DNA of 64,000 bases from Epinephelus fuscoguttatus (taxonomy: Eukaryota; Chordata; Actinopteri; Perciformes; Serranidae): NCBI RefSeq assembly GCF_011397635.1, contig NC_064755.1, forward strand, positions 22,675,282 through 22,739,281, read 5' to 3'. The notes below the pieces were generated by a model. The model ran no database searches. It saw only the letters and a program-made list of their open reading frames with translations, and was not told the DNA's origin. Positions 35,241 to 47,894 of this stretch are shown here, one piece after another. Position numbers and translations under genes: made by a program. The stretch's first letter is position 1. Every line of letters starts with the position of its first letter.

Positions 35241-36060
35241 CAGTGGTTCCCAACTGGTGGGTTGTGGTCCAAAAGTCGGTCGCAGGTCCTTTCCGATTGG
35301 ACCGCAAGTTACTTGCAAATGTGTAGTTTGTAAAAACATTTTACTTTCCAGCACAGAGCCTTTATTTTAAAATGCCATTTCCTGCTGTAGAGGTAGCGAC
35401 TAATGGACAGCTACTTACAAAAGGACAGTGAACTAGCGTGACGACACAACACATGCTCACTCCGACCTTGACATTTATTGACATTTGGGTCATGGACTTT
35501 CCACGCCTGCTTATAATGTGCAAGGTACCCCGGGTGTGTTGGTTGTTAGCATTCGGGAACACCATGTCAAGTTCCGCCTGTTACGTGCATTGTCTTCTTT
35601 CAAGATACACTTCCGTTTTTAGAGGAAATTTAACGTTTACATACAGTTCCTTTCAAAATAAAAGCAGTACATTGGTACAGCACCCCAAATTGAAGTTTTA
35701 TTCCTTCAACAACAAACACACATGGTTGGGTCTAGGAAAAAAAAGAACAGGGTTTGGCTTTAGAATCTTACGTGAACTCCGCCCTCTCAGGTGGAAGTCG
35801 TGGTTTGTTGGACCCATCCACTTCTTGCGGTGTTTCCACCTGACGCAGCTGGGCGCCGGTAGACCATAATGGCAACCGGCTGGGTATCACGCTGACGTTA
35901 AAGGATGCCTTTTTCCGTTGGTTTCTGACGCCGCAAGTCACTGCCCAAGCACCGGATTTCGACGACAGGACAGCAAACTAGCTTGACGACATGGCCAAAA
36001 GCAAGTATGTCACCGAATGTGGAATGTGGACCCTGTGACTGGACCAGCTGGGAACCACTG
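35241..36060. mobile_element. hAT-like TIR element upstream of hgf
   Basis: 820 bp with ends CAGTGGTTCCCAACTGG and (complement) CAGTGGTTCCCAGCTGG. CAGTGGTTCCC termini are typical of hAT/Charlie-type elements. The 8 bp on each side (ATTTAAAG and ACTTGGAG) match at only 5 of 8, so the duplication is decayed or uncertain. No transposase frame was seen. Confidence 0.7.
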
Positions 36061-36432
36061 ACTTGGAGAACCTATAAAACAGCATGCCATGTAAATATAC
36101 AAATAAAGGTCCTCCTCAGAATGTGCAGGAATGTGTATTTATTGAGTAAATTCCTCAGTGAGATTTAAAACTCCCATGAAGCATGATGATGTCTGACAGA
36201 AACACACTATAAATCCCTGCTGAAAAACTGAAGCAATATAATAATAATTGTATTTATTCAACAGATTCTGTGTCCGTCCCTCCCTGTCACACAGCAGCAT
36301 CAATCATCTTCTTGTATCTTGTTTTTCCCCCCCAAGATAACCGAGCAGCACAGTGTGCACAATGTAACAGATATTGGCAGGCACTTGTCAGCGCAGGGAA
36401 ACTCAGTGGGGATGTAAAAAGAGGAGGGGGAG

Positions 36433-36470
<38 letters not shown>

Positions 36471-39400
36471 TTGTTTATGCTACTTTCCTTCTTCCCCCCT
36501 GTGTCAGATAAGAAGTGAAGTTACTGGTGGGAGGTTGATGAGGACAAGACATCCCAATCCATCTCCTGAGTGTCATCTCTATTCGCAGCGATGACAGCAG
36601 GAGATAGGAGATGTGACACTTAGCCGGCCTTTTGCGTTTTCTCTAAACACACGGCAGCAGCAGCAGAGCAGCGCTCCCGTCCTCTGGTGACAGTCCGATG
36701 AGGGTGCACGGTAAATAGGAATCACATTAGTTATCACGGTGCAGATTGAGAGTTAATGCATTGTGGGAATTCCCGGTATTTTCTTTAAACAGAGGGATAG
36801 ATGGGTAAATCTGTAGGAGGAGACAGACTCCATCTCTATCTCCTCTCTGGTTCAATGAGTAATACTCCTGCGGCTTCCTGAGAGGACCACAGAGCCATTC
36901 GCAATAATAAACAATCAGCCATGAGTCAGATACTTTCACTGGAGCGGAGCACAAGTCTCATTTTCTCTCTCTTCCTCTACCTTCCTCTCCATACGTACAC
37001 ATGCAACGCAACCACACATGCTCTCTGTTGCAGGCAAACATGCATTCAGTCTGTCTTTTCTTGTGTTACACTCACAAACACGCATGCTCGTACATAACCA
37101 GCAGCAGATGACTGCTCAAACCTTCGACCAGTTTGAGCCCTCATCACCACAATCTCATTACTGACTCTCCTAGCAAGAATCCAGTGGGTGTTTTCGCTGC
37201 GTCTGCACTAGAGGATGGAAATTAGAGAGACCCGGTAGCCCACTGCTCACCATTCAAGACGCCTCACATCTGTGGCTGGTTATTGCCAGAAACTTCATAT
37301 CTCCATGCAGCTGGTAATGGAGGGAGGAAGTTCAGTGGGAGATGGAGATGATATGGAGAATGAAGAAGTTGATACTGAGATAGTGTAGATGAAGAGCAAT
37401 GTGAGTAGAATGGATGGACTGTAGCGGGGAGGTACAATGCAGACCAGTGTGCTGATGGCTGGGCTGTCGGAGTGCATATTTGTGGAGTGTGTGGAGTATT
37501 AATAGACTTCCTGCAGATTTGTTTGGAAGTTTTTGTGTGCATTGTGTGAGTCAGATGTTGTATACCGGTATTCCTTATGTGTCTATGTATGTGTCCATGT
37601 GTGTTTTCATCTGCAGCAAATTAGTCAGACCTCATTGTGACCTCTAAACGCCCCAGCCTCTGTTCAAGATTTCAGCCGTGTGACCTTATGTACAAAAAAT
37701 GGAGTGGGATGGAAAACTGAAAGAAGGGATGACAGGGGACGGACAGTGTGATAGTTTGAGTGAGACGGGGACAGATAAGAAAGTGGAGAGAGACTCAGAC
37801 AGAGGAAGTGTGGGAGTGCGGAGCAGTTGTGGCTCAGGTATTTCACTCTAATGAGAAACCAAAGACGTTTAGGGGTTGTGTGTGTGTGTGTTGGGGGTTA
37901 GTGATGACAGTGGTGGGCCTAGATGCTGTAAACACAGATACTCTGTCAAGACATCCTCCTTTAAACAAACACACACTTCCTGTTGTCAGTACATGCGACT
38001 GTAGTCACTGCTTGTAATTGAGGTCTGCTGACAGTTCGGGTAACACAAATAAACTACGCACACGCATCTGTCCACACAAACAGTTAAAAAATATGGCTTC
38101 TCAGATGTGTAACACAGCACTTTTTTTTTTCATTCAGCCCTGTGGTCTGCCTTCAAGTTGCATTTCCATTTGATTTTTTAGATTGCGACGACGAACAAAA
38201 GGCTGGAGAGTGGGCAGCAGACAAATGCAAAACCGGAGTTTTAACACATCAGTTCATTATAATGCACATTAGCAGAGTGAGTCACCAACACATCCCCCAA
38301 AATAGCTTGAAAGAGGATCAGAGGACTATAACAGATATACAGTAAAACACTCAATATGCCATTGATTTTTCTTCACTCTCTAACACAGAACAACTGCTTT
38401 TGTCATTGTCACCGACACACTGAAACTTACACTATCAATCACGGAAAGTGGAGCGCAAAGTTTTGCAAATGACTCATGATGCGCTGAATCATTCAAAATT
38501 TGACAGCGATGTCATGTCTGCAGATGTGCCTTGGAAATTGCATGGATTTTTCTTCTTTTTTTGGCAGAAGCGATTTTACTGTCAGCAAAAGAACCTTTTG
38601 TGAGTAAAATTTACAAGTTTCTCATGAGACAGCAACCTTTGAAACCCACAAACTTATGTTGAGAGATACAGAGTCTTAAGACACTATTCAACCCTGTCTC
38701 CTAGAAATTACATTTGTATGTTACTAAACTACCTTCTAATTACGCTGTTTTGGCAACGTATTCGCCTCCTGGATTATGTTCAGACACAATGTTTCTGTCA
38801 AGTAATGAAACACTACATTCATAGGCCTTGCAAGGAGGTGGTTGTCGAGGATGGCGGGCCTACAAAGTGCAGAACCTTGACACCAGAACCCCGAGTTTGC
38901 ATCCAGACTCCTGTCTTCAGTTTAGACAGGAAATGCACTCTGGTTCAAGTTAGGGAAAGATCGTGATTTCAGTTAAATGTCAAAAAAAAAAGATGCTGGA
39001 TTGCATGATTGCCTATTTTAGAGGAAAACAAAACACCTTTTCATTGAACATTTAGCTAATATGGTCAATTACAACATTTTTACAACCGCAACATTACCTC
39101 ATTATGTTAATACAGAACTTAATACGCTTGGCATTTCTTTTCCTCAAAACCTATTTTCTGCTTTGAATTAATCATACATAAACAGAATATCTAGGGGACA
39201 GAGCTGAACCATTTCAACTCAACAGAACACGTCCCGCTCACAGTGCACAGTCCTTATTCAGTCTTTTGTCTGTCCCTCCTCCTGTGTTTATGGGTGTTGA
39301 TGTGAATGCTTGAGACACGGCCTCGAAACAATTCATCAGCAAAATGGCCTTGTGAGTTTGTATATCCACGCAAGCCATAACTGTTTAAATGACACATCCT

Positions 39401-41380
39401 TTAGCATCGTACACACGAAGCTTGTCGCACAAACACATCAACATCCCACACACACCCTTTTGTGCCCTTTGACAGCAGATGTCACTCAAAAGTGCCCAGC
39501 GCTGACAGAAACTGGAAAACACACAAATAGGTCACGTTTACATACACTAGCTGTATGGTAAAGGAAGGACTATTTGGCGCTATTGTCCTGCTTTAAGATA
39601 TAAATGTTTATTTTTCAAACCACATTCATGGATTCAGTGGTTTATACCTATACTTTCTCTTAGGATCTGTTAATTAGAGCTGGATATTTAAGTAGAATTA
39701 CTAAAAATCTATGTTAATACCATAAAACCAGTGTGACCACAGGAGATATTTAGAACAGTGACATTTTTTAACATGTCACTTGCACACAAAGAGGCCTATT
39801 GTAATTATCCAAAACCTATTATTTAGCTTCAAGTGAAAGACTTTGCAAAATTCCAAACATCTATCCCTTCAAAAGAATAACTACTACTACTAACTACTAA
39901 CAGCCAAGATAGGAAACCAAACACAGCCTGAGGACAAGGGGAAAGGGGAGAGCAGGTCTTAAAATAGAGGCTAAACCTGTGTTTCCTCATTTCTTACACA
40001 TCTGCTAACAGTCAGCTTGTCTTGTCTGCTGCTTACTGCTAATTTACCCCCGCATGACTCATGTAGAACTGGAGACACACATGGGAGGGAGGGTGGTCGG
40101 CAAAATTAAAGAACAGAGGAGAAAAAAAAGCAGCTCTGGGGCGGCAGGTACATTTCATCCCACATGTGTCTGTGTCAGACCTCATATGTGTAATTAACAT
40201 GTTGATGGTGAACATGGCGCGAGGCAAGCGGGGCAGCGTGCAGCCTGGGTCTTCAGAGCCCACCTGAGTGATTCACCAGACATGCACACAGGTAACTTGA
40301 AGCATGAAAACACATAAATATGTTCTGTGGGGTCTTTAGAAGCCAGCTGCAAAAGTTTTACCACTCCACTTTCTCTTAGTGGAGCAAAGATGCCAGTGCC
40401 ACAACACGATAACAACCATGTGACCTTTTGCCCCCCCCATCCAACCTATGCTGCTGCAGCAGAGAGGCAAGGGGCCCAGCCAACCCAGGTGGTATGCAAC
40501 CAAACTGGGTGGAACTATGGCCTAACCCTGCAGGCGTTGAGAGACAAGCAATAGACACCCTGCATACCACATCTACCGGGTCATCAAAGAGCAAGGGAAC
40601 ACGTAGGTGTATTATGCCCAGAGGGAAGTCAGGTGCAACACAACTGGCACACACCCAACCCTTTTTTAACCATCCCTGTGACATTTTCAGCGAGCACCAC
40701 CCTGGAAAGAAGGCTGGCATTTCCAAGAGTCTAAACTTGGGCATTGTTTGGCAGGCCTTGCAGGCTGTGTAGCTGTTGAACACCAGTCTCTGCATGGTCT
40801 GCGCCAGGACACTGATGAGGCTCCTGAAGCGGTGACTTCATCCCTGGAGGACTCTGAGCAGTGGGCAGATCATTGCTTAAGAGGAAAGAGACAGTGTCAT
40901 GGAAATCCTTTCTATCCTGTATGATTGACCAGCTCATTTATGCAAATCACAAGCACGCATTCACTTACCGGAGATTGGAGGTGTGTATAACCTTTAGAGT
41001 CCAGCAGTGGGCGGAGCCTGTGTGAGGTAGACCTAACAAGAACAGGTTTGGCCCAAGTATCTCTTGTTTTTATTAAGGCATACTTAATGGTCCCTTTATT
41101 ATTCAATAAAACGTTATTTGTTTTGCACATAAGCAGCAAAGTGCTTTACAGATGACTGACAAGCTTATATTTATGTTAATAAATACATTTTTAATGCTAT
41201 ATGACTCAGTAATAATACATTAACAGCAGCATTTTAGTTTCCAGGTGTCAAAAATCCCTTTGATTTGTGAATATCCTACTCCAGTACAACTTTAATATTG
41301 GAGCCTGCAATATAACTTTATGAAATATTATAGCAATACCAAGACATCTACCAGATGCACTAGGTTAAAGGTGGAACATT
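36061..41380. other. intergenic between hgf and cacna2d1, no gene recognised
   Basis: Has a GT microsatellite at 36435-36469 and otherwise no defined elements. At 40376-40795 (minus) there is an open frame of 139 codons in locally GC-richer sequence, with no family I recognise. Confidence 0.5.
36435..36469. repeat. (GT)n microsatellite
   Basis: About 17 GT units. Confidence 0.95.
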
Positions 41381-41382
41381 CA

Positions 41383-41878
41383 TTTGCCCGAGAGGATGAA
41401 TCTTTGGTGATGCTTTGACTTTTAATCCAGCACCATCACGGTGCTCAGAGGTAGAGCGAGCCACCCACTAATTAGAAGATCTGTGGTTCGATCCCTGGCT
41501 CCTCCCGTCCGCATGTTGAAGGATCCTTGGGTAAGATTCTGAACCCCAAATTGCTCCTGATGGCTGTTCCATCAGTGTGAAAGCGAGTGTGAATGGTTAC
41601 TGCGTAGCAGGTGGCACCATGTGTGGTAGCTTCGGCCACCAGTGTTTGAATGGATGAATGTGGCCGGTAGTGTAAAAGTGCTTTGAGCGATCGGAAGGCT
41701 AGAAAAGCGCTCTACAAGTGCAGTCCATTTTCCATCACCAGGTCACTGTTTCAATTGTGGTCAATTTGTCCAGTACTTCAGTTTATGACCAAAACCTTCA
41801 AATATAATGACATTCCCATCAGTGTTTGTTGTGCTTTGTGTTAAGTGCTAGCTGACAAAAATTAGCATGTTAGCATGG
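41383..41878. mobile_element. older dispersed fish repeat hosting a SINE
   Basis: Sequence such as TGATGCTTTGACTTTTAATC...GTCAATTTGTCCAGTACTT, ACATTCCCATCAG and TTAGCATGTTAGCAT matches a repeat I know as widespread in teleosts (a MITE-like unit, TTAGCATG family). It is interrupted at 41433-41738 by a SINE. Confidence 0.6.
41440..41731 (+). mobile_element. tRNA-derived SINE with CCATCAC target duplication
   Basis: 292 bp. Head with an A box (GCTCAGAGGTAGAGCG) and a B box (GGTTCGATCCC), a body with GGTTACTGCGTAGCAGG, and a tail GCGCTCTACAAGTGCAGTCC. Flanked by CCATCAC at 41433-41439 and 41732-41738. Fish SINE type; the specific family was not named. Confidence 0.82.
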
Positions 41879-41879
41879 A

Positions 41880-44640
41880 TGTATTAAGGAAAAGTAAAGC
41901 CTCACAGGTTTAATAGTATAGCTGTAGACTCTTAAGACTCTTAAGTCCTTTGAACACTAAGTCCATATTTTTTCGTAGACGTATTTGTACTCAATCATCC
42001 GATAAAAATCCATCCGCACAGAAACCTTGCACACGGAGTCTGACGCATTTTATTGTTCAATGAAATAATACTGCGCAGCTGCTTAATTGCACTCTGCTCA
42101 TTGTGTATTTCTGGATAATGTTACATTCTCTTTGTCATGGAAGATTTCAAGAAGGACATTGCTTATATATATTTTTACTTGTAGAACTTGCTGACTCGCT
42201 GTCCACTTCTGCCCCGTTCCTCTCTCATATTGCGGATGCATATATCGTGCAGGTTATGCCACAATTTCTTGACTGCTTCTTGGTCAAATAACTCTCTAAA
42301 GGCTGTCGCTGGATGCAAAAAACGCAAAACTTAACAATATGGGCATTGTGAAAATATACCTTTGTTGACACTTTTGACCAATAACAATGGATTACTTTGA
42401 AGTTTATATGTTTTTATGACATATAAAAACATCATTGCTGTAGATGTACAGTGTGTGCTATCCTGGTTTACATTATTTTTAGAATCTGAGAAGTGCATTG
42501 GGTCCAGTACTTATCCTGATACTATAGGTTTGTGTTGTACTGAATGGAACATAAACTATCTGAAGCACTATTGTTATCCATGGAATGTGACACATTAAAT
42601 AAAGTATGCATCCTCAAGTGTGCGCACAATACAAACAACACAGTAACCCAGTTGTAAGAGCATTACTACATAGCGCTACTATGGTATGTTTAAAACACCT
42701 TACAGTTTGAATGTAATGTACACACAAAAAGTACTAATAAAGAGACTTAACAAAATACCTGACCCCATAGGGAGTGACATATACCCTCTAACCTTGGTGG
42801 ATGTGCGTGCCCCCTGCAAATCTAACACCTCATGTTACCGGTTAATGTATGTTAGGCCCCACTCTAAACACAGAGAAAATCCACAAATCAATCTCCAATC
42901 TGCGCTGGAATGGAATGTGTCCCGTTGAGACTGTTCACCTGGACAGAGTTTTCCAGTGTTATGCCTGCCAATCACTTCGAGCGCGCACACTCAGACACAC
43001 GCAAAGCATGCTTACAATCTGAGAGAAGAGGAAAAGAGAGGGAAAAAAAAGAAACCAAGGTAGTGAGAACAGACAAGTGTGTGGTCATGTTTATGGGTTT
43101 GGAAAAAGCCTGTGGCATTTCCTGATAATCCATGCCAAGTGTGTGTTTGGTGTTCTTTCCAACTTCAGTTTGTCTAACACCAGTCCTTCTCTCCCTCCCC
43201 ATTTTGCAAATATATTTTAAGGTTTTCTTTGGCTTGCGTTGTTGCCAGATAATGTGGAGGTTTGTAAGAACAGGTGCCAAAAAGTTTGAACAATCGCAGG
43301 AAAATATCTGAAGCCTATTTAGGATCCTTTTCTATGATTAAGAACTTATTTGACACTATCTGTATTTTCCTTTTGCGACAAACAAAACCCATTTGGAGTT
43401 CCATAATAGTTAGTAAAAACATTAAGATTTATCTGCTGACACTGTTTGATCCAAGTCTGGGGAGAAAGAGTTTGTCTCATACAGGAAAACACCCAGCATA
43501 AGTCAGGTAGAAGTCACTGACAATACTGGAGGACTTCAATGCACAGTAAAGGATAAGTTTAGCTTTTTTATGGGATGTCAGGGCTGCAGAACCTGAGTGA
43601 CCCTGATGCCCTTTCCCCGTTGTGTTTTATTGTGATGGAAAAACTGTGACCTTTCAGTTGCTGCTTACAGGAAGTGTACTCTTTTTCAGTATTAGAAAAA
43701 AACAAATGGTGCCAATTAAAAATTTCTCAGCTGATGTAAACCACATTATAGCTGCCAGATTGAGGGAAGTTTATTCTGACTTGGGTTGATTGCCCCGGGG
43801 GTGTCATGACCCAGAGCCTGCTGAGAGTGTTGAGACTAAATTTAATGCTAATGGTACAATCAGAGTGTCATTGAGCCGCAAAACGCTTCCAAAAATAGCA
43901 TTCGCTGGTAGAACTCTACGCAAATGGATGTTGTATTACTATCAAATGAACTTTAGAGGGGCTTACTAATGACATGCTGATCCTTGGAGCTCCAGTCACG
44001 GGTCATGTTGTTGATGCAGCATCAATCTCATGTGTCACTTCCTGCAATTAGTGGAACAAACTCAAAAAGGCACTCTCCGACTTTAACGTAACCACCAGTG
44101 AGTCATGCAGTCTCAGCTCTGAAATGGCCCTTTCTTAAGGAACCAAACACTGCTGGTGTTCTGCAGAAATATCTGTGTTGAATCAGCGGGTAAAAAGGAA
44201 AAGCTGATGGGTAGAAAAACAGCAAAACTATTCTTGAGAAGAGGGTATTTGGTAATGAAGGGGGGAAAATGAAAGGAAAATACCCATTACTCAAATTAAA
44301 ATATGTCTGTTGTATGAATCATTGTTCTGTTTGACATCATAACAATACCAGAACAATTGCATCAATATCTTTATGGAAAAGAACAAGTCAGAATGGAGTT
44401 TTCTGATCAGGGAAGATTTAAACAAATCCCCCAATTTGCCCCAGCTTTCGAAACCATTTATTTGAACAAGTGTGCATTATAATCATCTTTGAATTGTAAA
44501 TCCACATGTGCACATATTTACTACACTGCAAGTACAGTGGGCCAAAGTTAAATCAGAAAATAAAGACTTTTACAGACAGATAAGGTCACTATTTTAATGC
44601 TCAACTCTATTTTCTCTCCAAACAAACAGTTAAAATACCA
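41880..44640. other. intergenic, nothing recognised
   Basis: A/T-rich unique-looking DNA; no supported exon, RNA gene or transposon end. Confidence 0.5.
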
Positions 44641-44657
44641 CGGTAAAAATATGGACT

Positions 44658-44830
44658 TGTTTTGTGTTTGGCCAGCGGTCTAAGACTCATGCCATAACTG
44701 CGATCCCACGGTTTGATTCTGGCCTGCAATCTTTATTGCATTTCATCCCCATTTGCTCTCTTACCACGACTCTGGTCACATTAGACCATCAACCATCCAA
44801 TAAAAGAAAAAATAAGAGGTAGAACAGAGA
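44658..44830 (+). mobile_element. tRNA-derived SINE, second family, copy 1
   Basis: tRNA-like head ending in the B-box-like GGTTTGATTCTGGCC, followed by TTCATCCCCATTTGCTCTC, CAACCATCCAATAAAAG and an A-rich end. Related to the copy at 46336-46515. Confidence 0.65.
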
Positions 44831-46335
44831 GAAAGGGAAGCTGCTGCATGTACAGAATTGACTCAGTTAAGCAGTGATTAGCACAGTCACTTTGATACCA
44901 TATGTCAGCAGTGAAGTTGGGAAGTTGTCACAATGAAAAGGATCCATGCCCAGAGCCACAAATAAACAGACACAAGTTCTAAGAAATCAACAGCAAAAAA
45001 CATCCGTTGATTCACTCTCTTATTGTGGGTTTTTGATTTGAATTTGAGTTACAAATTACAAATTGAAAAGAGATGTCGAGCTTGTCCCTGCCTTCCCTGC
45101 GTCTGTAACTTCTTAAGCCAGGCATGTTAAAGGCTACGACCTCGTCCCCACTTACAAGAGTATCCTGTTACAACCTCCCTTCTACATATCGCTGTATAGC
45201 ACACATACAGAGACCTCCCAGTCCGACACATCTCCAAGAAAAACAAACGCCTTTATACTTCTCCGCTCCAAACTGCGGCCGTATTGATTCTTAGATTACC
45301 ATCAGATAAACACAAATACCATCAAGTGAAGCGTTTGTAATTTACAACTACTTTGTAACGCTGGTGTTAGCATCTGGCTTTCTGCTGCAGCTCTAGGCAG
45401 GAGATGGCTGAGCTGTCTGTGTCAGTAATGTTGGCAGAGGCGTCATAAAATTAGAAACACAGATATAAGACCTCAGTCGGAGCTCATGGGGACACACTCT
45501 GCTATCCTGTGTCATTATGCATACAGTCAAGCTTTTCATTTGGAGGGAGCTTCTGTCGTCCTGTTCAGTGTGGTGTTCATGTGGAAATGCACGTGTGTGT
45601 GTGTCTGGGTTTGTACCGCTTTGTACTCGGGGATGGAGGAGGAAGAACTCAGTAAACAGGAAATAACTAGTTCATGCAATTTTTTTTCTTTTTTTTTTCC
45701 TTTTTTTTTTTTTCAAAAGAGCAATTAGGTAATTTCTGGGTCGGTCATTTCTACTTAAAATTGATGATCTCTACCAAGTGTGTTTTTATGCTGAAATAAA
45801 CAACTTTATTAAGTAAGATCAAATCAATAAATACATTTTAATAATTTTTTATTATGTGAGGTTGAGCTTTTTTGATGCCGCAAACATGTCTACCAGTCCA
45901 TTTAATTTAACTAGCCTTCAGTTGTTAGCACATTAAGTATATGAATACTTCACTTGTATTTTGGATTTCTATAAGAACATTGTTTTTCCATACTGTCTGC
46001 ACTGAACACCTGTTATCGTGCTCTGTCTAAAATGCTCCAATTTAGCGACTATCTCTTTAAGCCTGATCTGCTTTGATTGGTCAGCACCTGCACTCTTAGT
46101 GTCTCTGCACCATCACTGCTGATGGGCAATGACTGTGAGCGACACTTAAATCTTCAGAACCAGACATGCTCCAACACGAACATCATTTGAAATCAAGGAT
46201 TAACGATGAAGAACATCAGCAACCAAGATTACATGTTTCCCTGACATTAGCGTGTAGCTACATGTAGCATTGTATGTAACATAAACACTTGCAGTTGTAT
46301 GCCCGGAACAGATGAACATATAAAAAAATATATCA

Positions 46336-46515
46336 TAAGGGTTGCCTCTAGCTCACTGACAGAGTGTGTGCCCCATATAGGCTGAGTCCTTTGCAGTGGC
46401 CTGGGTTCGAGTCCAACCTGTGGCCTTTTACTGTGTGTCATCCCCCCGTCTCATGTTTCCTGTCTATCTTTAGCTATCGTCAAACTATCAATACTACCAA
46501 AAGCAAAAATGCCCC
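46336..46515 (+). mobile_element. tRNA-derived SINE, second family, copy 2
   Basis: Head TTGCCTCTAGCTCACTGACAG...GGGTTCGAGTCC (B box), then TGTGTGTCATCCCCCCGTCTC and an end near AAAAGCAAAAATGCC. Same layout as the copy at 44658. Confidence 0.65.
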
Positions 46516-46539
46516 CCCCCCTTCCAAAAAATATATATG

Positions 46540-47183
46540 TAGACCCTTTTAGTGTAACAGTATGACATTTTTTTGGTGGGCAAGGCTTAGCTGGAGGCAA
46601 AACAACTCTCCACAGACATTAGTTAGCCGAATCTAACAAGTTCTGTCGGCTTTTTTTAGACAATGGAAGAAGATGATGCTAGTGGTGCATTCAGAAATAC
46701 TCATTCTGAGTGCTGTAGCACACTCTGGCACAAACTTTTTTTAAATTCAGAGTGCTCTCAAAATGTACTGTTCAGTTTTCCAGAGCACCGCACTGTGGGC
46801 ACTTTGTCTGAGGAGTGCCCACAGAGTTAGCATTATGGAGAAATCCAGTATTCCTCTCTATACCTCCCCAGTTTCTGATTAGGTGGACATGATAACCCTT
46901 AATACACATAACATTACAACAACCCTTTCCCTAACCTGGTATAGTGTGCTCTGCACACATTAGGATTTTTAATGATCGTCTCGGTGCAGTCCTTTCGTCT
47001 CATTTAACCAGAAATGTCTTTGTTTTTGTTGAGGGGCAGTCCTTCTCCTATTCTGGCATCCAATAACAAAACAAGATGCCATTTTAAGACTCCTGTGCAG
47101 CCTACAGCCATGTGGTGGTGAGTCAAGTTTTGCCTCCAGCTAATAAAATGACCTCATTGTGACATCGTCCTCAAAAGGGTCTA
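46540..47183. mobile_element. TIR element with TAGACCCTTTT ends
   Basis: Left TAGACCCTTTTAGTG, right (complement) TAGACCCTTTTGAGG, plus a second inverted pair AGCTGGAGGCAAAAC at about 46591 and GTTTTGCCTCCAGCT at about 47127. About 644 bp, no coding frame. It lies directly after the SINE at 46336. No target duplication was confirmed. Confidence 0.6.
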
Positions 47184-47894
47184 TAAAAAAAAAAAAAGAA
47201 TTTTGTCACAAGATGACATCAGCTCATCTCAAAAGTGCAAAAAAACAGTTGGAAATAGTATAGTAGAGCTTGAGGTATTCAATCACACAGACTTTTACAC
47301 AAGTTTACCTAATTATTTGAAACTTTGGCCAAGTTTCATATGAGCAATTGACACTGTAACATTATATACATGACAGAAAATAATCAAAAGCGTAATAGGC
47401 CGTCTTTAACAGCCACTGAAAATCTTGTTTTTGCTGACTCTCACTGAAATAGCTGACACCGTATGTACACCATTACATCACTGTTTGTTGGCCGTAATTA
47501 CAAGTGCAACATAGCACTGTTCTGACTACACCCAGCGACCAATCTCACCCATCAGTCACGCTCTGTCAGAGATAAAACAGACTTGAGACTTTCAACCAGA
47601 GAGGTCAGTGAAACATTGTTTTTCAGTCTGGTGTTTAATTATTCCTTTATCCTAGTTTCTTAAAATTATTTGACATTGCTAAGTTTAGAAATTATCTGCA
47701 GAGGGCGATTTGACAAAGCAGCAATCACCGACATGTGCCTCACACACAGACAGAGACAGTGAAACACAGATGCGGATGCGTTTCCCTTTTTCAGCAGCTG
47801 TCTCTTTTTCCAGGAAGTATGACATGTTTGGTCTTCTCCTCGCGGAGCCAAAGCACCCCGCCAGATGTGACAATAAAAAAAGAAGCACATCGGG

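Noticed and set aside
40376..40795. 139-codon minus-strand open frame (and an overlapping 114-codon plus frame)
   Set aside because: No recognisable domain, overlapping frames on both strands in GC-richer DNA, no splice context. Treated as chance or an old repeat.
41440..41520. tRNA gene (A and B boxes present)
   Set aside because: No cloverleaf acceptor stem closes around it, and the sequence continues into a SINE body with a target duplication.
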